Shown here: piece by piece, positions 35,237-43,905 of the stretch
Position numbering within the stretch: the first letter of the stretch is position 1
Layout of the letters: each line of letters begins with the position of its first letter
Program-made: the position numbers and the translations under genes
From: Hymenobacter sp. BT18
GTDB lineage: Bacteria; Bacteroidota; Bacteroidia; Cytophagales; Hymenobacteraceae
Assembly: GCF_012273015.1 (NCBI RefSeq)
Contig: NZ_CP050954.1
Coordinates: 3,946,001 to 4,010,000, forward strand
Reading direction: 5' to 3'
DNA: 64,000 nucleotides
Notes under the pieces: model-generated
Told to the model about the DNA's origin: nothing
The model's database searches: none
Seen by the model: only the letters and a program-made list of their open reading frames with translations

Positions 35237-35632
35237 TTATTCTACCATTTCCGGAGGCTCCAAGTCAAACAGCTCGAACAGCTCGACCAGGGGGGGGGTG
35301 CTGTGGGGAGGTAAGTTTATCGTAGCAAAGCAGTTGAAATCAACTTGCCAAAAACCGCCCTGCCGCGTAATCTCGTCGCCCAGCAGCCGGTATTCTGATT
35401 CCTTGTAACGAGGGGAAAGCACAAAGCGCCACGTAGTATATGCCGAAGGCTCGATGATGGACACCACCTCGTGCGCGCCACTCTCATGCAGGACTGTTCC
35501 GAATGTCGTTCCGTAAGTCAGCCGGTCATCGACTATGTCATTCTCAACGGCCCGGTATACCCTATCAGCCACTGGTTCCACGGCCAGGGTGGTAGTGGTT
35601 TGCTCTTGAGCGTTATAGATTCTTATTTCCAT
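35237..35632 (-). CDS. Hypothetical protein containing a C9 homopolymer
   Basis: A 131-residue soluble protein without signal peptide or membrane segment. The pattern VYRAVENDIVDDRLTYGTTF ... SEYRLLGDEITRQGGFWQVD is faintly like DUF4265-type proteins, but I cannot assign it. The C terminus is acidic (LFELFDLEPPEMVE). On the plus strand a run of nine G (35290-35298) lies inside the gene, encoding part of THR-Pro-Pro at about residue 113; slippage here would change the C terminus. It stands alone between a cupin gene and folK, co-directional with both. Confidence 0.5.
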   Translation of the reverse strand: MEIRIYNAQEQTTTTLAVEPVADRVYRAVENDIVDDRLTYGTTFGTVLHESGAHEVVSIIEPSAYTTWRFVLSPRYKESEYRLLGDEITRQGGFWQVDFNCFATINLPPHSTPPLVELFELFDLEPPEMVE

Positions 35633-35735
35633 GCTGGGTATGCTGTCCTTACACGATGTGCGCCTACTAAAGCTGCGCCGCGAGCTGCTGACTTCGGCGC
35701 CAACTTCTTTCTTACCACGTCCCGCTTAGCCGGCA

Positions 35736-36218
35736 CTAGCCTACCCGCTCCACCGCCAGCGAATCGGGGCAGGCAACGAGCAGCTCAGCTACGGTGCAAT
35801 GCAGCAGCGGGTGCACTGCTTCCGGGGCAATTTCGCAGAGCGGCACCAAAGCAAACCGGCGCTCCGGCAGGCGGGGATGCGGCACCTGCAAGGCAGGCGT
35901 ATCCAGCACCTGGTCGCTGTAGAGCAGAATGTCCACGTCGAGGGTGCGGGCATCCCAGCGTACGTGCCGCTCGCGGCCGGCGCGCTGCTCAATGGCCAAG
36001 CAGGTGGCCAGCAGCTGCGCCGGCGTAAGCAGGGTGCGCAGCCGCACGGCTTGGTTTAGAAACGCCGGCTGGCTGGTGAGGCCCCAGGCGGCCGTTTCAT
36101 ACAGGCTCGAAACCGCCTCCACGGTGCCGGCGGTTTCCTGCAGGTGCTGTACCGCCGTACGCAGATACTCGGTCCGGTTGCCGAGGTTGGAGCCCAGTAA
36201 AAGGTAAGCCGTAGGCAT
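35736..36218 (-). CDS. folK: 6-hydroxymethyl-7,8-dihydropterin pyrophosphokinase FolK
   Basis: A 160-residue HPPK of the folate pathway. The start MPTAYLLLGSNLGNR is the family N terminus, VSSLYETAAWGLTSQPAFLN follows, and the catalytic region is RWDARTLDVDILLYSDQ with VPHPRLPERRFALVPL; the Asp residues bind Mg-ATP. The frame is open 50 codons upstream into the hydrolase gene; the ATG at 36218 is chosen. It lies 5 bp after the alpha/beta-hydrolase gene, so the two are probably cotranscribed. Confidence 0.95.
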   Translation of the reverse strand: MPTAYLLLGSNLGNRTEYLRTAVQHLQETAGTVEAVSSLYETAAWGLTSQPAFLNQAVRLRTLLTPAQLLATCLAIEQRAGRERHVRWDARTLDVDILLYSDQVLDTPALQVPHPRLPERRFALVPLCEIAPEAVHPLLHCTVAELLVACPDSLAVERVG

Positions 36219-36223
36219 GGGCA

Positions 36224-37084
36224 CTACAGCACGCGCCGCAAAAAGTCCAGGGTAGCCTCGGCGGCCTGCCGGGCAGCTTCGGGCAGCTCGGCCACGTTCC
36301 ACGGGTGGACGCCTCCGAAGTTGTGCGTGACCCCGGGCAGCAGGGCCAGCTCGGCGGCTGGATACCACTCCTTGAGCTCATGGGCGCGCCGTACGGGCAC
36401 GGTTTCGTCTTCGTCGCCGTGCACCACGAGCAGGGGGCGGCCACCGAGCTTGCGGCGCACGTTGTGGCGGATATCGAGACGCAGGCGGTTCTGGTGGTAG
36501 TCTTCCACAATTTGAAAGTACAGGGGCAACTGCTGGCCGGTGCGCGCATTTTCCACGTGAAAAACGCCCTGCTGCTGCCACTGCTCCAACAGGGTCTCGG
36601 GCCAGCCGGGGTTTACATCGTTGATGGCAGCCCAGGTGACCACGGCGTGCACCCGGGCATCCTCGGCCGCTTTCAGGAGCACCAGGCCGCCGCCGCGGCT
36701 ATGCCCAACCAGGGCCAGGCGTCCGAGGTCAACTTCGGCCGCCGGCAACAGGGCCGGCAGCTGGTCGAGGAGGGCCCCAATGTCGTCCAGCTCCAGGGAA
36801 AAGTTGTTTTGCCCAAAGGCTTCCAGGTCTTCCAGGTCGCCGGTGCCCCCCACCACGAGGCCGTTGTGGGAGAGGTTGAGCTTGACGAAGACAATGCCCT
36901 GCCGGGCAAACCAGTCGGCCAGCAGGTTGAAGTGCCCCCAGTCCTTAAACCCCTTGAAGCCGTGCACGAAAACCACCACCGGCTTGGGCTGCCCATCGGG
37001 CAGCAGGCAGGCATCGGCGGTGAAGGGCCGGGAATGGCGCGGACTGGACAGCTGGAAATGCAGTTGGACGGGCTGGTCTGGCAT
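36224..37084 (-). CDS. Alpha/beta hydrolase (dienelactone-hydrolase/esterase-like)
   Basis: A 286-residue alpha/beta hydrolase. The oxyanion region is VVVFVHGFKGFKDWGHFN (residues about 36-53); the nucleophile Ser is in LVGHSRGGGLVLL, the acid in VVHGDEDETVPVRRA and the His in VTHNFGGVHPW, completing the catalytic triad. There is no signal peptide, so it is cytoplasmic. An ATG ten codons upstream (37114) is an alternative start. The substrate is unknown. It is probably cotranscribed with folK. Confidence 0.85.
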   Translation of the reverse strand: MPDQPVQLHFQLSSPRHSRPFTADACLLPDGQPKPVVVFVHGFKGFKDWGHFNLLADWFARQGIVFVKLNLSHNGLVVGGTGDLEDLEAFGQNNFSLELDDIGALLDQLPALLPAAEVDLGRLALVGHSRGGGLVLLKAAEDARVHAVVTWAAINDVNPGWPETLLEQWQQQGVFHVENARTGQQLPLYFQIVEDYHQNRLRLDIRHNVRRKLGGRPLLVVHGDEDETVPVRRAHELKEWYPAAELALLPGVTHNFGGVHPWNVAELPEAARQAAEATLDFLRRVL

Positions 37085-37319
37085 AGCGACGAAGATAAGC
37101 AGGGGGCCGGTCATTGCGGGCAGGGCCGGGCCAGCCAGCCTTAAGGCGCTGCGCAGGCCCGGGTAAGACTGGCGCTGGTTACCTTTCGGGGCTTGGCGGG
37201 TTGTTTAGGCGGAGGCAGCAGTGGCAGGCGCGAAATGGCCTGCGTCCGCGCCCTGTTAACGGCTTAACCGCCTCATTTCTCCTTTTTACCCGTATCATTG
37301 CAGCGCCCAAAATACCCGC

Positions 37320-38309
37320 ATGAACGTTACGCTGGACCAGATACAGGCGCCTATTGCCGCCGAAATGGAGGAGTTCGAGAAGAAATTCCGGCAGTCCATG
37401 CAAACCAAGCAGCTGCTGCTCGACAAGATCATGGGCTACATCGTGAAGCGCAAGGGCAAGCAGATCCGGCCCATGTTTGTGTTTTTTACGGCCAAAATTA
37501 GCGGAAACCAGCCCGAGGGTCCACTGCCGGAAGCTTCTTTTCGGGGCGCGGCGCTTATTGAGCTGCTGCATACGGCCACGCTGGTGCACGACGACGTGGT
37601 GGACGAATCCAACTACCGGCGCGGCTTCTTCTCCATCAACGCCCTCTGGAAAAACAAGATTGCCGTGCTCGTGGGCGACTACCTGCTAAGCAAAGGCCTG
37701 CTGCTGAGCCTGGAAAACGACGACTATGACCTGCTCAAAATTGTGAGCAACGCGGTGAAGGAGTTGAGCGAAGGCGAGCTGCTGCAGATCGAAAAAGCCC
37801 GCCGCCTCGATATCACGGAGGACGTGTACTTTGACATTATCCGCCAGAAAACGGCTTCGCTGATTGCTTCCTGCTGCGCCGTGGGAGCGTCCTCCGCCGG
37901 GGCCGACAAGGAAACCGTGGAGCGGGCCCGCCTGTTCGGCGAGAAAGTAGGCATGGCCTTCCAGATCAAAGACGACCTGTTCGACTACGGCACGGCCGAA
38001 ATCGGCAAGCCCGTGGGCATCGATATCAAGGAGAAAAAGATGACGCTGCCCCTCATCTACGCCCTGCAGCAGGCCGACTGGCTAACCAAGCGCCGCGTCA
38101 TCTTTAACGTGAAAAACAACGAAGGCCGCAAAGACCGGGTGCAGCAGGTTATCGACTTTGTGAAGCAGTCGGGCGGGCTGGAGTACGCCATCCGCACCAT
38201 GGAGCGGTACCGCGACGAGGCGCTGGCGGTGCTGCACACCTTCCCAGCCTCCGCCTCGCGTACCTCCCTGGAGCAGTTGATCAACTACACCATCGAGCGG
38301 GAGAAGTAA
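37320..38309 (+). CDS. Long-chain polyprenyl diphosphate synthase
   Basis: A 329-residue trans-prenyltransferase. The first Asp-rich motif is LVHDDVVDES (residues about 91-100) and the second is FQIKDDLFDYG (about 217-227); KGKQIRPMFVFF binds the isoprenyl diphosphate. The fifth residue before the first DDxxD is Ala (TATLVHDD), which in this family allows a long product rather than farnesyl diphosphate, so it probably makes the side chain of menaquinone. A terminator follows 54 bp after the stop. The upstream 235-bp gap shows only a weak -7-like TATCATTG near 37293. Confidence 0.92.
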   Translation: MNVTLDQIQAPIAAEMEEFEKKFRQSMQTKQLLLDKIMGYIVKRKGKQIRPMFVFFTAKISGNQPEGPLPEASFRGAALIELLHTATLVHDDVVDESNYRRGFFSINALWKNKIAVLVGDYLLSKGLLLSLENDDYDLLKIVSNAVKELSEGELLQIEKARRLDITEDVYFDIIRQKTASLIASCCAVGASSAGADKETVERARLFGEKVGMAFQIKDDLFDYGTAEIGKPVGIDIKEKKMTLPLIYALQQADWLTKRRVIFNVKNNEGRKDRVQQVIDFVKQSGGLEYAIRTMERYRDEALAVLHTFPASASRTSLEQLINYTIEREK

Positions 38310-38362
38310 CCCACGGATTCGGGCTGATTTTGTGGACGATACCAGCCTTGGCAATCGGGCAG

Positions 38363-38395
38363 CAAAAAGCCTCACACTTTGTGCGAGGCTTTTTG
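38363..38395 (+). terminator. Intrinsic terminator after the polyprenyl synthase gene
   Basis: CAAAAAGCCTC-A-CAC (38363-38377) pairs with GTG-C-GAGGCTTTTTG (38381-38395) across a TTT loop with one mismatch, ending in a T-rich run. Confidence 0.8.
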
Positions 38396-38400
38396 TCTTT

Positions 38401-38507
38401 TGTCATCCTGAGCGGAGCGAAGAACCTTATCATGTCGGCACGAGGCCGTTCGACAGTAATACCGCCGTGCCGGCATGATAAGGTTCTTCGCTCTGCTCAG
38501 GATGACA
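38401..38507. repeat. Long inverted repeat of the TCATCCTGAGC type
   Basis: The arms 38401-38434 and 38474-38507 are reverse complements with a single mismatch over 34 bp (outer end TGTCATCCTGAGC); pairing continues inward through CGGCACG/CGTGCCG. The loop is about 25 bp. Such TCATCCTGAGC palindromes are, as I recall, dispersed intergenic repeats in many GC-rich bacterial genomes, including Hymenobacter relatives. It lies between a terminator and a convergent gene, i.e. in non-coding DNA. Confidence 0.85.
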
Positions 38508-38561
38508 GAGAATTACTGCGAATCGTCCGCGAAATCCGAAAAATCCGCCCGAATCCGTGGG

Positions 38562-38861
38562 TTAGGCTTTCACCTGGTAGGCTACGCTTTCGGGCTTCAC
38601 GTCCGACACGTCGAAGTGCACGCCGTCGAAGGTGCTTTTTACCGTGATTTCGTGGGTCATGTCGCAGCCGGGGCATTTGATTTCCTCGGTTTCGAACTGG
38701 CCGTCGTCTTCCGTGGAGTTGGCCAGGTGGTCGGCGGCGGGCACCCCGATGAGGTCGGTGAATACCTCCGTCTGACACGAGTTACATTCGAATTTAAGCC
38801 CTACCGTGCGGCCTTGCAGCTCATCGAGGGGGGCTGGCGTATTTTTTTGCTGAATCCACAT
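38562..38861 (-). CDS. Small zinc-ribbon-like protein, unknown function
   Basis: A 99-residue soluble protein with two CxxC knuckles, CNSCQ (residues about 28-32) and CPGC (about 60-63), arranged as a zinc ribbon. The rest is acidic and unremarkable (FDGVHFDVSDVKPESVAYQV). The frame is open 39 codons upstream, but the ATG at 38861 is preferred as the added part is Pro/Arg-rich non-coding in character. It is divergent from the P450 gene (162 bp apart) and has no operon partner. Nucleic-acid or protein binding is possible; no function is assigned. Confidence 0.6.
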   Translation of the reverse strand: MWIQQKNTPAPLDELQGRTVGLKFECNSCQTEVFTDLIGVPAADHLANSTEDDGQFETEEIKCPGCDMTHEITVKSTFDGVHFDVSDVKPESVAYQVKA

Positions 38862-39023
38862 AAGAACGGGTGTTTGATTGGAGAAAGGATGGGAGGTGAG
38901 GCGCCAGGGCCTACAGGCTGTACGCGGGGAGGGTAGGGTGGGGTTGTGTTTGCGGTAAAGGCGGAGGAAAGCGGACAAGCAAACGTGCGTACCTTCCCTT
39001 CAGAAACCATTGGCTTCCCCTGC

Positions 39024-40424
39024 ATGAGCACGCAACCTGCCCAGGCCCTTGCCGAGCCGCTGTCCGGCCCAATTCCGTGGGTGCCGCGCTGGCGCACCTT
39101 CCGTTCGCTGCTGGCTATGGCCCGCAACCCCATCGACAACCTCGACCAGGTCCACCTGCGCCTCGGCGACACGGTAGGCATACACCTGGGCGGCATCCGG
39201 CCCACCATCGTCACCCGCGACCCGGCCCTGGTGCAGCACATTCTGCAAAAAAACCACCGCCGCTACCTCAAGTCCGACCTTACGCACGGCCTGATTCGCT
39301 ACCTGGGCCGCGGCCTGCTCACCAACGAGGGCGCCGACTGGCTGCGGCAGCGCCGCCTGATTCAGCCAGGTTTCCACCGCCAGCGCCTGGCTGGCCTTAC
39401 GCGCCTAATGCAGGCGGCTGCCGAGGAATGGACCCGGGAGTTGCGCCTGCGTACGGCCGCGGGGCCAGCCGTGGTAGATATTCACGAGGCCATGACGCGG
39501 GTGGCGTTTCGCATCATTGCCCAGGCCACCTTTGGTACCAGCATGAGCGAGCAGGAGCGGGAGCGGCTGTCGGACATGCTCACCCAGATTCAGGCCTTCT
39601 ACGTGCGCACCATCCGGCAGCCCTACCTGCACCCGTGGTTTCGGCTGGCCGGCCGCTACCGCCACCACGATGCCCTGAGCCGGGAGCTGCGCGAGCTGGT
39701 GCGCGGCTACATCCGCCAGCGGCGGGCGGCCGGCGCCGGCCCCGGGCAAGACGACCTGCTGCAAATGCTCCTGGATGTGCGCTACGAGGATACCGGGGAA
39801 CCCATGACGGAAGACCAGTTGCTGGACGAAGCCAACATCCTGCTGCTGGCGGGCCACGAAACCTCCGCCAATGCCCTGAGCTGGCTGTTTTACTTGCTGG
39901 CGGGTCATCCCCAGGTCGCAGAAAACGTGCGCGAAGAGCTGCGCCAGGCCGGCCTGAGCACCCAGGCCCCCGCGTTTGAGGACCTGGCCCGACTGCCGTA
40001 CTCCATGCAGGTCGTTCAGGAGACTATGCGCCTTTACCCGCCCGCCTGGATTCTGGACCGGGTAGCGCTGGAAGCCGATGAGTTTCGGGGCCAGCCCATT
40101 CCCAAGGGGACGCTGTTTTCGATTTACCTCTACGGCCTGCACCGCCACCCCGGCCTCTGGCCCGAGGCCGACAGTTTTCGGCCGGAGCGGTTTGCCCCCG
40201 ATGCCCAGCCACCCGTGCCGGCCTACGGCTATCTGCCGTTCGGGGGCGGGCCCCGTCTGTGCATCGGCAACCATTTTGCGCTGGCCGAAATTCAATTGGT
40301 GCTGCTCGAAACGCTCCGGCACTTTGCGGTAGGGCCGGTGTCGGCCGCTGCCGTGGTGCCCGTGCCGCTGGTTACCCTGCGTCCGCAGCCCGGCCTGCTG
40401 GTGGAATTCAGCTCCCTGCCCTAA
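39024..40424 (+). CDS. Cytochrome P450
   Basis: A 466-residue soluble P450. The I-helix is LLAGHETSANALSWLFYLLA with the oxygen-activating A/G-x-E-T; the K-helix ExxR is in VQETMRLYPPAWIL; the meander FRPERFAP and the haem loop PFGGGPRLCIGNHFALAE, with the Cys thiolate ligand, follow. The architecture resembles the CYP102/CYP4-like clan of bacterial P450s, which often act on fatty acids. No reductase or ferredoxin gene is adjacent. An upstream GTG (38946) extends the frame by 26 codons; the ATG at 39024 is preferred. Substrate unknown. Confidence 0.92.
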   Translation: MSTQPAQALAEPLSGPIPWVPRWRTFRSLLAMARNPIDNLDQVHLRLGDTVGIHLGGIRPTIVTRDPALVQHILQKNHRRYLKSDLTHGLIRYLGRGLLTNEGADWLRQRRLIQPGFHRQRLAGLTRLMQAAAEEWTRELRLRTAAGPAVVDIHEAMTRVAFRIIAQATFGTSMSEQERERLSDMLTQIQAFYVRTIRQPYLHPWFRLAGRYRHHDALSRELRELVRGYIRQRRAAGAGPGQDDLLQMLLDVRYEDTGEPMTEDQLLDEANILLLAGHETSANALSWLFYLLAGHPQVAENVREELRQAGLSTQAPAFEDLARLPYSMQVVQETMRLYPPAWILDRVALEADEFRGQPIPKGTLFSIYLYGLHRHPGLWPEADSFRPERFAPDAQPPVPAYGYLPFGGGPRLCIGNHFALAEIQLVLLETLRHFAVGPVSAAAVVPVPLVTLRPQPGLLVEFSSLP

Positions 40425-40458
40425 CACTTCGGAAGGTTAGGGGTTGAAAACGGGCTGC

Positions 40459-40489
40459 TTGCTCCACAACAATGGAAGCTCGATCTTTG
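40459..40489 (+). promoter_or_regulatory. Promoter of the hybrid kinase gene
   Basis: TTG (40459-40461) is followed after 20 bp by GATCTTTG (40482-40489), one mismatch from TAnnTTTG. It lies 61 bp before the ATG. Confidence 0.45.
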
Positions 40490-40550
40490 GGCATATGTTG
40501 GGGCAGGCTGCCGCTTCTGGTCCAAGGTGCTGTCTTTTGCCTGCTTATCT

Positions 40551-42482
40551 ATGTCCACCCCGCCCAGTTCCCCCGAGTCCCTGCCCACCAATCTGGCCGA
40601 TGCCCAGGCCGAGATTCTGGCCTTGCGCGCCGCTTTGGCTGAGCAGCTCACCATAGCCCGCATTCCGGCGCAAAACCCCAACCCCTCTTATCGGCTGGGG
40701 TCTAATCGGCAGCGGTTGTTTGCCAACCCCGCCGCCGATGCGCTGGCGGCTTCATTACCTGCTGACGTGCAGGAAGAAGGCCGCGTCCAGGCGTTTGGCT
40801 GGGCCGCGGAGGCGCTGACGAGCGGCCAGCCAATAGAACGGATGCTGAAGCTGGGTGAACGTCAGTTTGCGGCGTACATCGTTCCTTTCCCCGAGGAAGA
40901 ATACGTGAACATGTACTTGGTGGAGCAGACGGCCCAGGTAGCTGCCCAACAGCGGCAGGCGGCCCAGGAAGCCTTTACCCGGCAGGTGCTCGACGCGGTG
41001 CCGGTACTTGTGTACGTGCGCGATGCGGCCGGCAACTATGTGTTCCAGAACTCGGCTACGCGGGAGCTGGCCGAACAGCTGGCCAACAGCCAGCCCACCG
41101 CCGAAATAGCCAGCCACCAGGCCCGGCAGCTTGCCAGCTACGATGCCGCCGATGCCAGCGTACTAGCCTCGGGCCAGCAGGTAGTAGTGGAAGACGAAAT
41201 GACCTTGCCCGATGGGAGGCTGCGCTACCTGCACACCATTAAGCAGCCCCTGCGCTGGGATGATGGCCCCACCCACGTGCTGGGCGTAAGTGCCGATGTG
41301 ACGGACCTAAAGCAGGCCACGGAAGCGGCCAAGGCGGCGGCCAAAGCGCGTGAGAATTTCCTGGCCAACATGAGCCACGAAATCCGTACGCCCCTCAATG
41401 GCGTGCTGGGCATAGCCGCTCAGCTGGCCAAAACGCCCCTGAACACCCGCCAGCAGGAGCTGCTGGGTATTATCCGCAACTCGGGCCGCCACTTGCTGGG
41501 CGTCATCAACGATGTGCTCGACATGGCCAAGATTACCTCCGGCAAGCTGGAGCTGGAGCAATCGGCCTTCAACCTCTGCGACTCCATGGGGCAGGCCATC
41601 CAGCCCCTCATCTACCAGGCCCAGGAAAAAGGTATTACGGTGGAAGGAACTCTGCTGCGCGACTCTTGCCCGTATCCCTGGGTGATTGGGGATGCGCACC
41701 GGCTCAACCAGATTCTGATGAACCTGGTCAGCAACGCGGTAAAATTCACGCCTGCCGGGGGCCATATTAAAGTAGGCGGCTACGCCCTGGCCGAAACCGG
41801 GGAGGAGCTAACCGTGGAGTTCCGGGTAAGCGACACGGGTGTGGGCATAGCCCCCGATAAGCTGGGCCGCATCTTCGAAAACTTCACCCAGGCCTACGCC
41901 GATACTACCCGGCAGTTTGGCGGCACCGGCCTGGGACTGAGCATCAGCCGGGCGCTGGTGGAACAGATGAATGGTACGCTCACCGTGACCAGCGAAGTAG
42001 GTAAGGGCAGCACGTTTGCCTTCCAGCTCACGCTGCCCCGCGTGGCGGTGCCCAAGCCGGCCGATGCCCCGCCCGCCCACACCACCTACGATACCGGCGC
42101 ATTGCGTGGCAAGCACTTGCTGCTGGTAGAAGACAACGACATCAACCGGTTAGTGGCGCGTATGCTCCTCGAAGACTGGGGCGTGACCCTGGAAGAAGCG
42201 GAAGATGGCCTGGAAGGACTGGCCTGCATCACCCAAAACACCTACGATGGAGTGCTGCTGGATATTCAGTTGCCCGGCCTGAACGGGCTAGAGGTGACGG
42301 CGGCCGTGCGTGCCCTGCCCGACGCACGCAAAGCCCAGGTCCCGATTCTGGCGCTAACGGCCAATGCCTTCCAGAGCGACACGGAGGAGTACCTGGCCGC
42401 TGGCATCAACGACGCCATTGCCAAACCCATCGACGACGCCGTGCTGTTTGCCAAGCTTACCCGGCTACTGACTGCTACCTAG
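40551..42482 (+). CDS. Hybrid sensor histidine kinase (PAS-HisKA-HATPase-receiver)
   Basis: A 643-residue cytoplasmic hybrid kinase without membrane segments. Order: an N-terminal coiled coil and PAS-like region (about 30-130), a PAS domain with VLVYVRDAAGNYVFQNSATR and a PAC segment (HVLGVSADVTDLKQA), HisKA with H in NFLANMSHEIRTPLNGVLG (about residue 277), HATPase_c with the N box NLVSNAVKFTPAG, DTGVGIAPDKLGRIF and GTGLGLSISRAL, and a C-terminal receiver (HLLLVEDNDINRLVA, VLLDIQLPGLNG, ALTANA, KPIDD). No Hpt or output partner lies nearby. The frame opens eight codons earlier; the ATG at 40551 is chosen. The signal is unknown. Confidence 0.93.
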   Translation: MSTPPSSPESLPTNLADAQAEILALRAALAEQLTIARIPAQNPNPSYRLGSNRQRLFANPAADALAASLPADVQEEGRVQAFGWAAEALTSGQPIERMLKLGERQFAAYIVPFPEEEYVNMYLVEQTAQVAAQQRQAAQEAFTRQVLDAVPVLVYVRDAAGNYVFQNSATRELAEQLANSQPTAEIASHQARQLASYDAADASVLASGQQVVVEDEMTLPDGRLRYLHTIKQPLRWDDGPTHVLGVSADVTDLKQATEAAKAAAKARENFLANMSHEIRTPLNGVLGIAAQLAKTPLNTRQQELLGIIRNSGRHLLGVINDVLDMAKITSGKLELEQSAFNLCDSMGQAIQPLIYQAQEKGITVEGTLLRDSCPYPWVIGDAHRLNQILMNLVSNAVKFTPAGGHIKVGGYALAETGEELTVEFRVSDTGVGIAPDKLGRIFENFTQAYADTTRQFGGTGLGLSISRALVEQMNGTLTVTSEVGKGSTFAFQLTLPRVAVPKPADAPPAHTTYDTGALRGKHLLLVEDNDINRLVARMLLEDWGVTLEEAEDGLEGLACITQNTYDGVLLDIQLPGLNGLEVTAAVRALPDARKAQVPILALTANAFQSDTEEYLAAGINDAIAKPIDDAVLFAKLTRLLTAT

Positions 42483-42486
42483 GCTG

Positions 42487-43611
42487 TTACTGCCACCAGC
42501 GTACCTGGGGCAGGGGGCCGGCGTTCAGGGTTACTGGCTGGCCTAGCTGAGGTGTGGTGATAGGCAGCTGGCGGCGGGCGGCCTCAGTAGTGGCCCGGCG
42601 CACCGGCTCATTCCAGGCGTGGTGAGCTTCCGTGAAGGCACCCCAGTGCACCGGCAGCATCAGCCGGGCCTGCACGTCGAGGGCGGCCTGCACGCTTTGC
42701 TCGGGCATCATGTGAATTTCGGCCCAGTCGGCATCGTACTGGCCGCACTCCATCAGGGCCAGGTCGAAGGGACCGTGCTGCCGGCCAATGGCGGCAAAGT
42801 GCGGGCCGTAGCCCCCGTCGCCGCTGTAGAACACGCGCTTGGTGGCTGATTTCAGTACCCAGGAGCTCCAGGAAGTGGAGTTGCGGTTGGTGAGGCCCCG
42901 GCCCGAGAAGTGCCGCGTGGGCGTACTCACAATGGTAAGCCCCGGCAGCTGCAGCGAGTCGCCCCAGTCCATTTCGTGGATTTTGGCGGGCGCCACGCCC
43001 CAGGCCAGCAGGTGGGCCCCCACGCCCAAGGGCACGTAGAAGTTAGCCGTCTTATCCTTTAAGCGGCGAATAGTCTGGTAGTCGAGGTGGTCGTAGTGGT
43101 CGTGGGAAATCAGCACGGCATCGATGGCGGGCAGCTGCTCGGCCGTTATGGCCAACTGAGGGTTGTAGCGCTTGGGCGTCACCCAACTCAAAGGGCCCAT
43201 CTGAACGCTTAGCATGGGGTCGAGCAGCACGTTTTTACCCGCTATTTCCACCAGACTGGCCGAGTGGCCAAACCACGTCACGCGCACTGTCTCGTTGGTT
43301 TTCTGCTGAATATGAGCGGGCGTCAGCGGCTGGGTGGGCAGGGGGGCAGCGGGCCGTTCGTTGGGCGTTTTGGTAAACAGGAATTTCCAGAGTGAGGAAA
43401 ACGTGCTGCCGCCCGTCATGAGCGTGGTGGGCACCAGGTTTTGAAATTCGCCGTCCCGGTAGTGGCCTGTTTTGGCATAGGCCGCACGCTGGGCTTTGGT
43501 GGGCTTACCCCCAAACTCCGGGCTCAGGTTGGCAAAAGCCCCGCCCACCACGAGCAGGGCCACCAGAAAGCCACCTAACAGGCGAACAAATAAGCGTCGG
43601 GGTTGGCGCAT
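42487..43611 (-). CDS. Membrane-anchored metallo-beta-lactamase-fold hydrolase (NAPE-PLD/UlaG-like)
   Basis: A 374-residue protein with an N-terminal membrane anchor or signal (residues about 9-27, LLGGFLVALLVVGGAF). The metal-binding motif is LISHDHYDHLDYQTI (HxHxDH), with further ligands in ATKRVFYSGDGGYGPHF and LPVHWGAFTEAHHAW. The sequence TWFGHSASLVEIAGKNVLLDP is typical of NAPE-hydrolysing phospholipase D-like and UlaG-like lipid or lactone hydrolases. It converges on the hybrid kinase gene with a 4-bp gap and no visible terminator. Substrate unknown. Confidence 0.85.
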   Translation of the reverse strand: MRQPRRLFVRLLGGFLVALLVVGGAFANLSPEFGGKPTKAQRAAYAKTGHYRDGEFQNLVPTTLMTGGSTFSSLWKFLFTKTPNERPAAPLPTQPLTPAHIQQKTNETVRVTWFGHSASLVEIAGKNVLLDPMLSVQMGPLSWVTPKRYNPQLAITAEQLPAIDAVLISHDHYDHLDYQTIRRLKDKTANFYVPLGVGAHLLAWGVAPAKIHEMDWGDSLQLPGLTIVSTPTRHFSGRGLTNRNSTSWSSWVLKSATKRVFYSGDGGYGPHFAAIGRQHGPFDLALMECGQYDADWAEIHMMPEQSVQAALDVQARLMLPVHWGAFTEAHHAWNEPVRRATTEAARRQLPITTPQLGQPVTLNAGPLPQVRWWQ

Positions 43612-43679
43612 ACGAACTAGGAGAGAGAAATGGGGGGTAACAGTAGCCCACTGCCCTGCAGTCGGAATACGGGGCGAAA

Positions 43680-43705
43680 TACTTTACCGCGTGTCCAGTA
43701 AAGTA
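43680..43705. promoter_or_regulatory. Inverted repeat, possible operator
   Basis: TACTTTAC (43680-43687) and GTAAAGTA (43698-43705) are perfect 8-bp arms separated by 10 bp, a spacing suited to a dimeric regulator. It lies in the 294-bp gap between the divergent metallo-hydrolase and acetyltransferase genes, about 70 bp upstream of the former. The rest of this gap shows nothing else recognisable apart from a TACTTTG stretch just before the acetyltransferase ATG. Confidence 0.35.
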
Positions 43706-43905
43706 CGCTTAACTGCCCCAATTAGCCGAGTGAGGGTGGTGCCTGGGCAGGTGGGTAAAATACTTGTCTTGTTGCGTTTGCCGATTCCGGAACCCAGGAA
43801 AGGCTGAGCCTCGAAAGGTGCGTACAACCTACTCGATAGCGCGGATGGACGTTATTTGGCTACCCCGCGCCGAATAGAGTCAGGCCTTTCTGCTACTTTG
43901 CCGCC

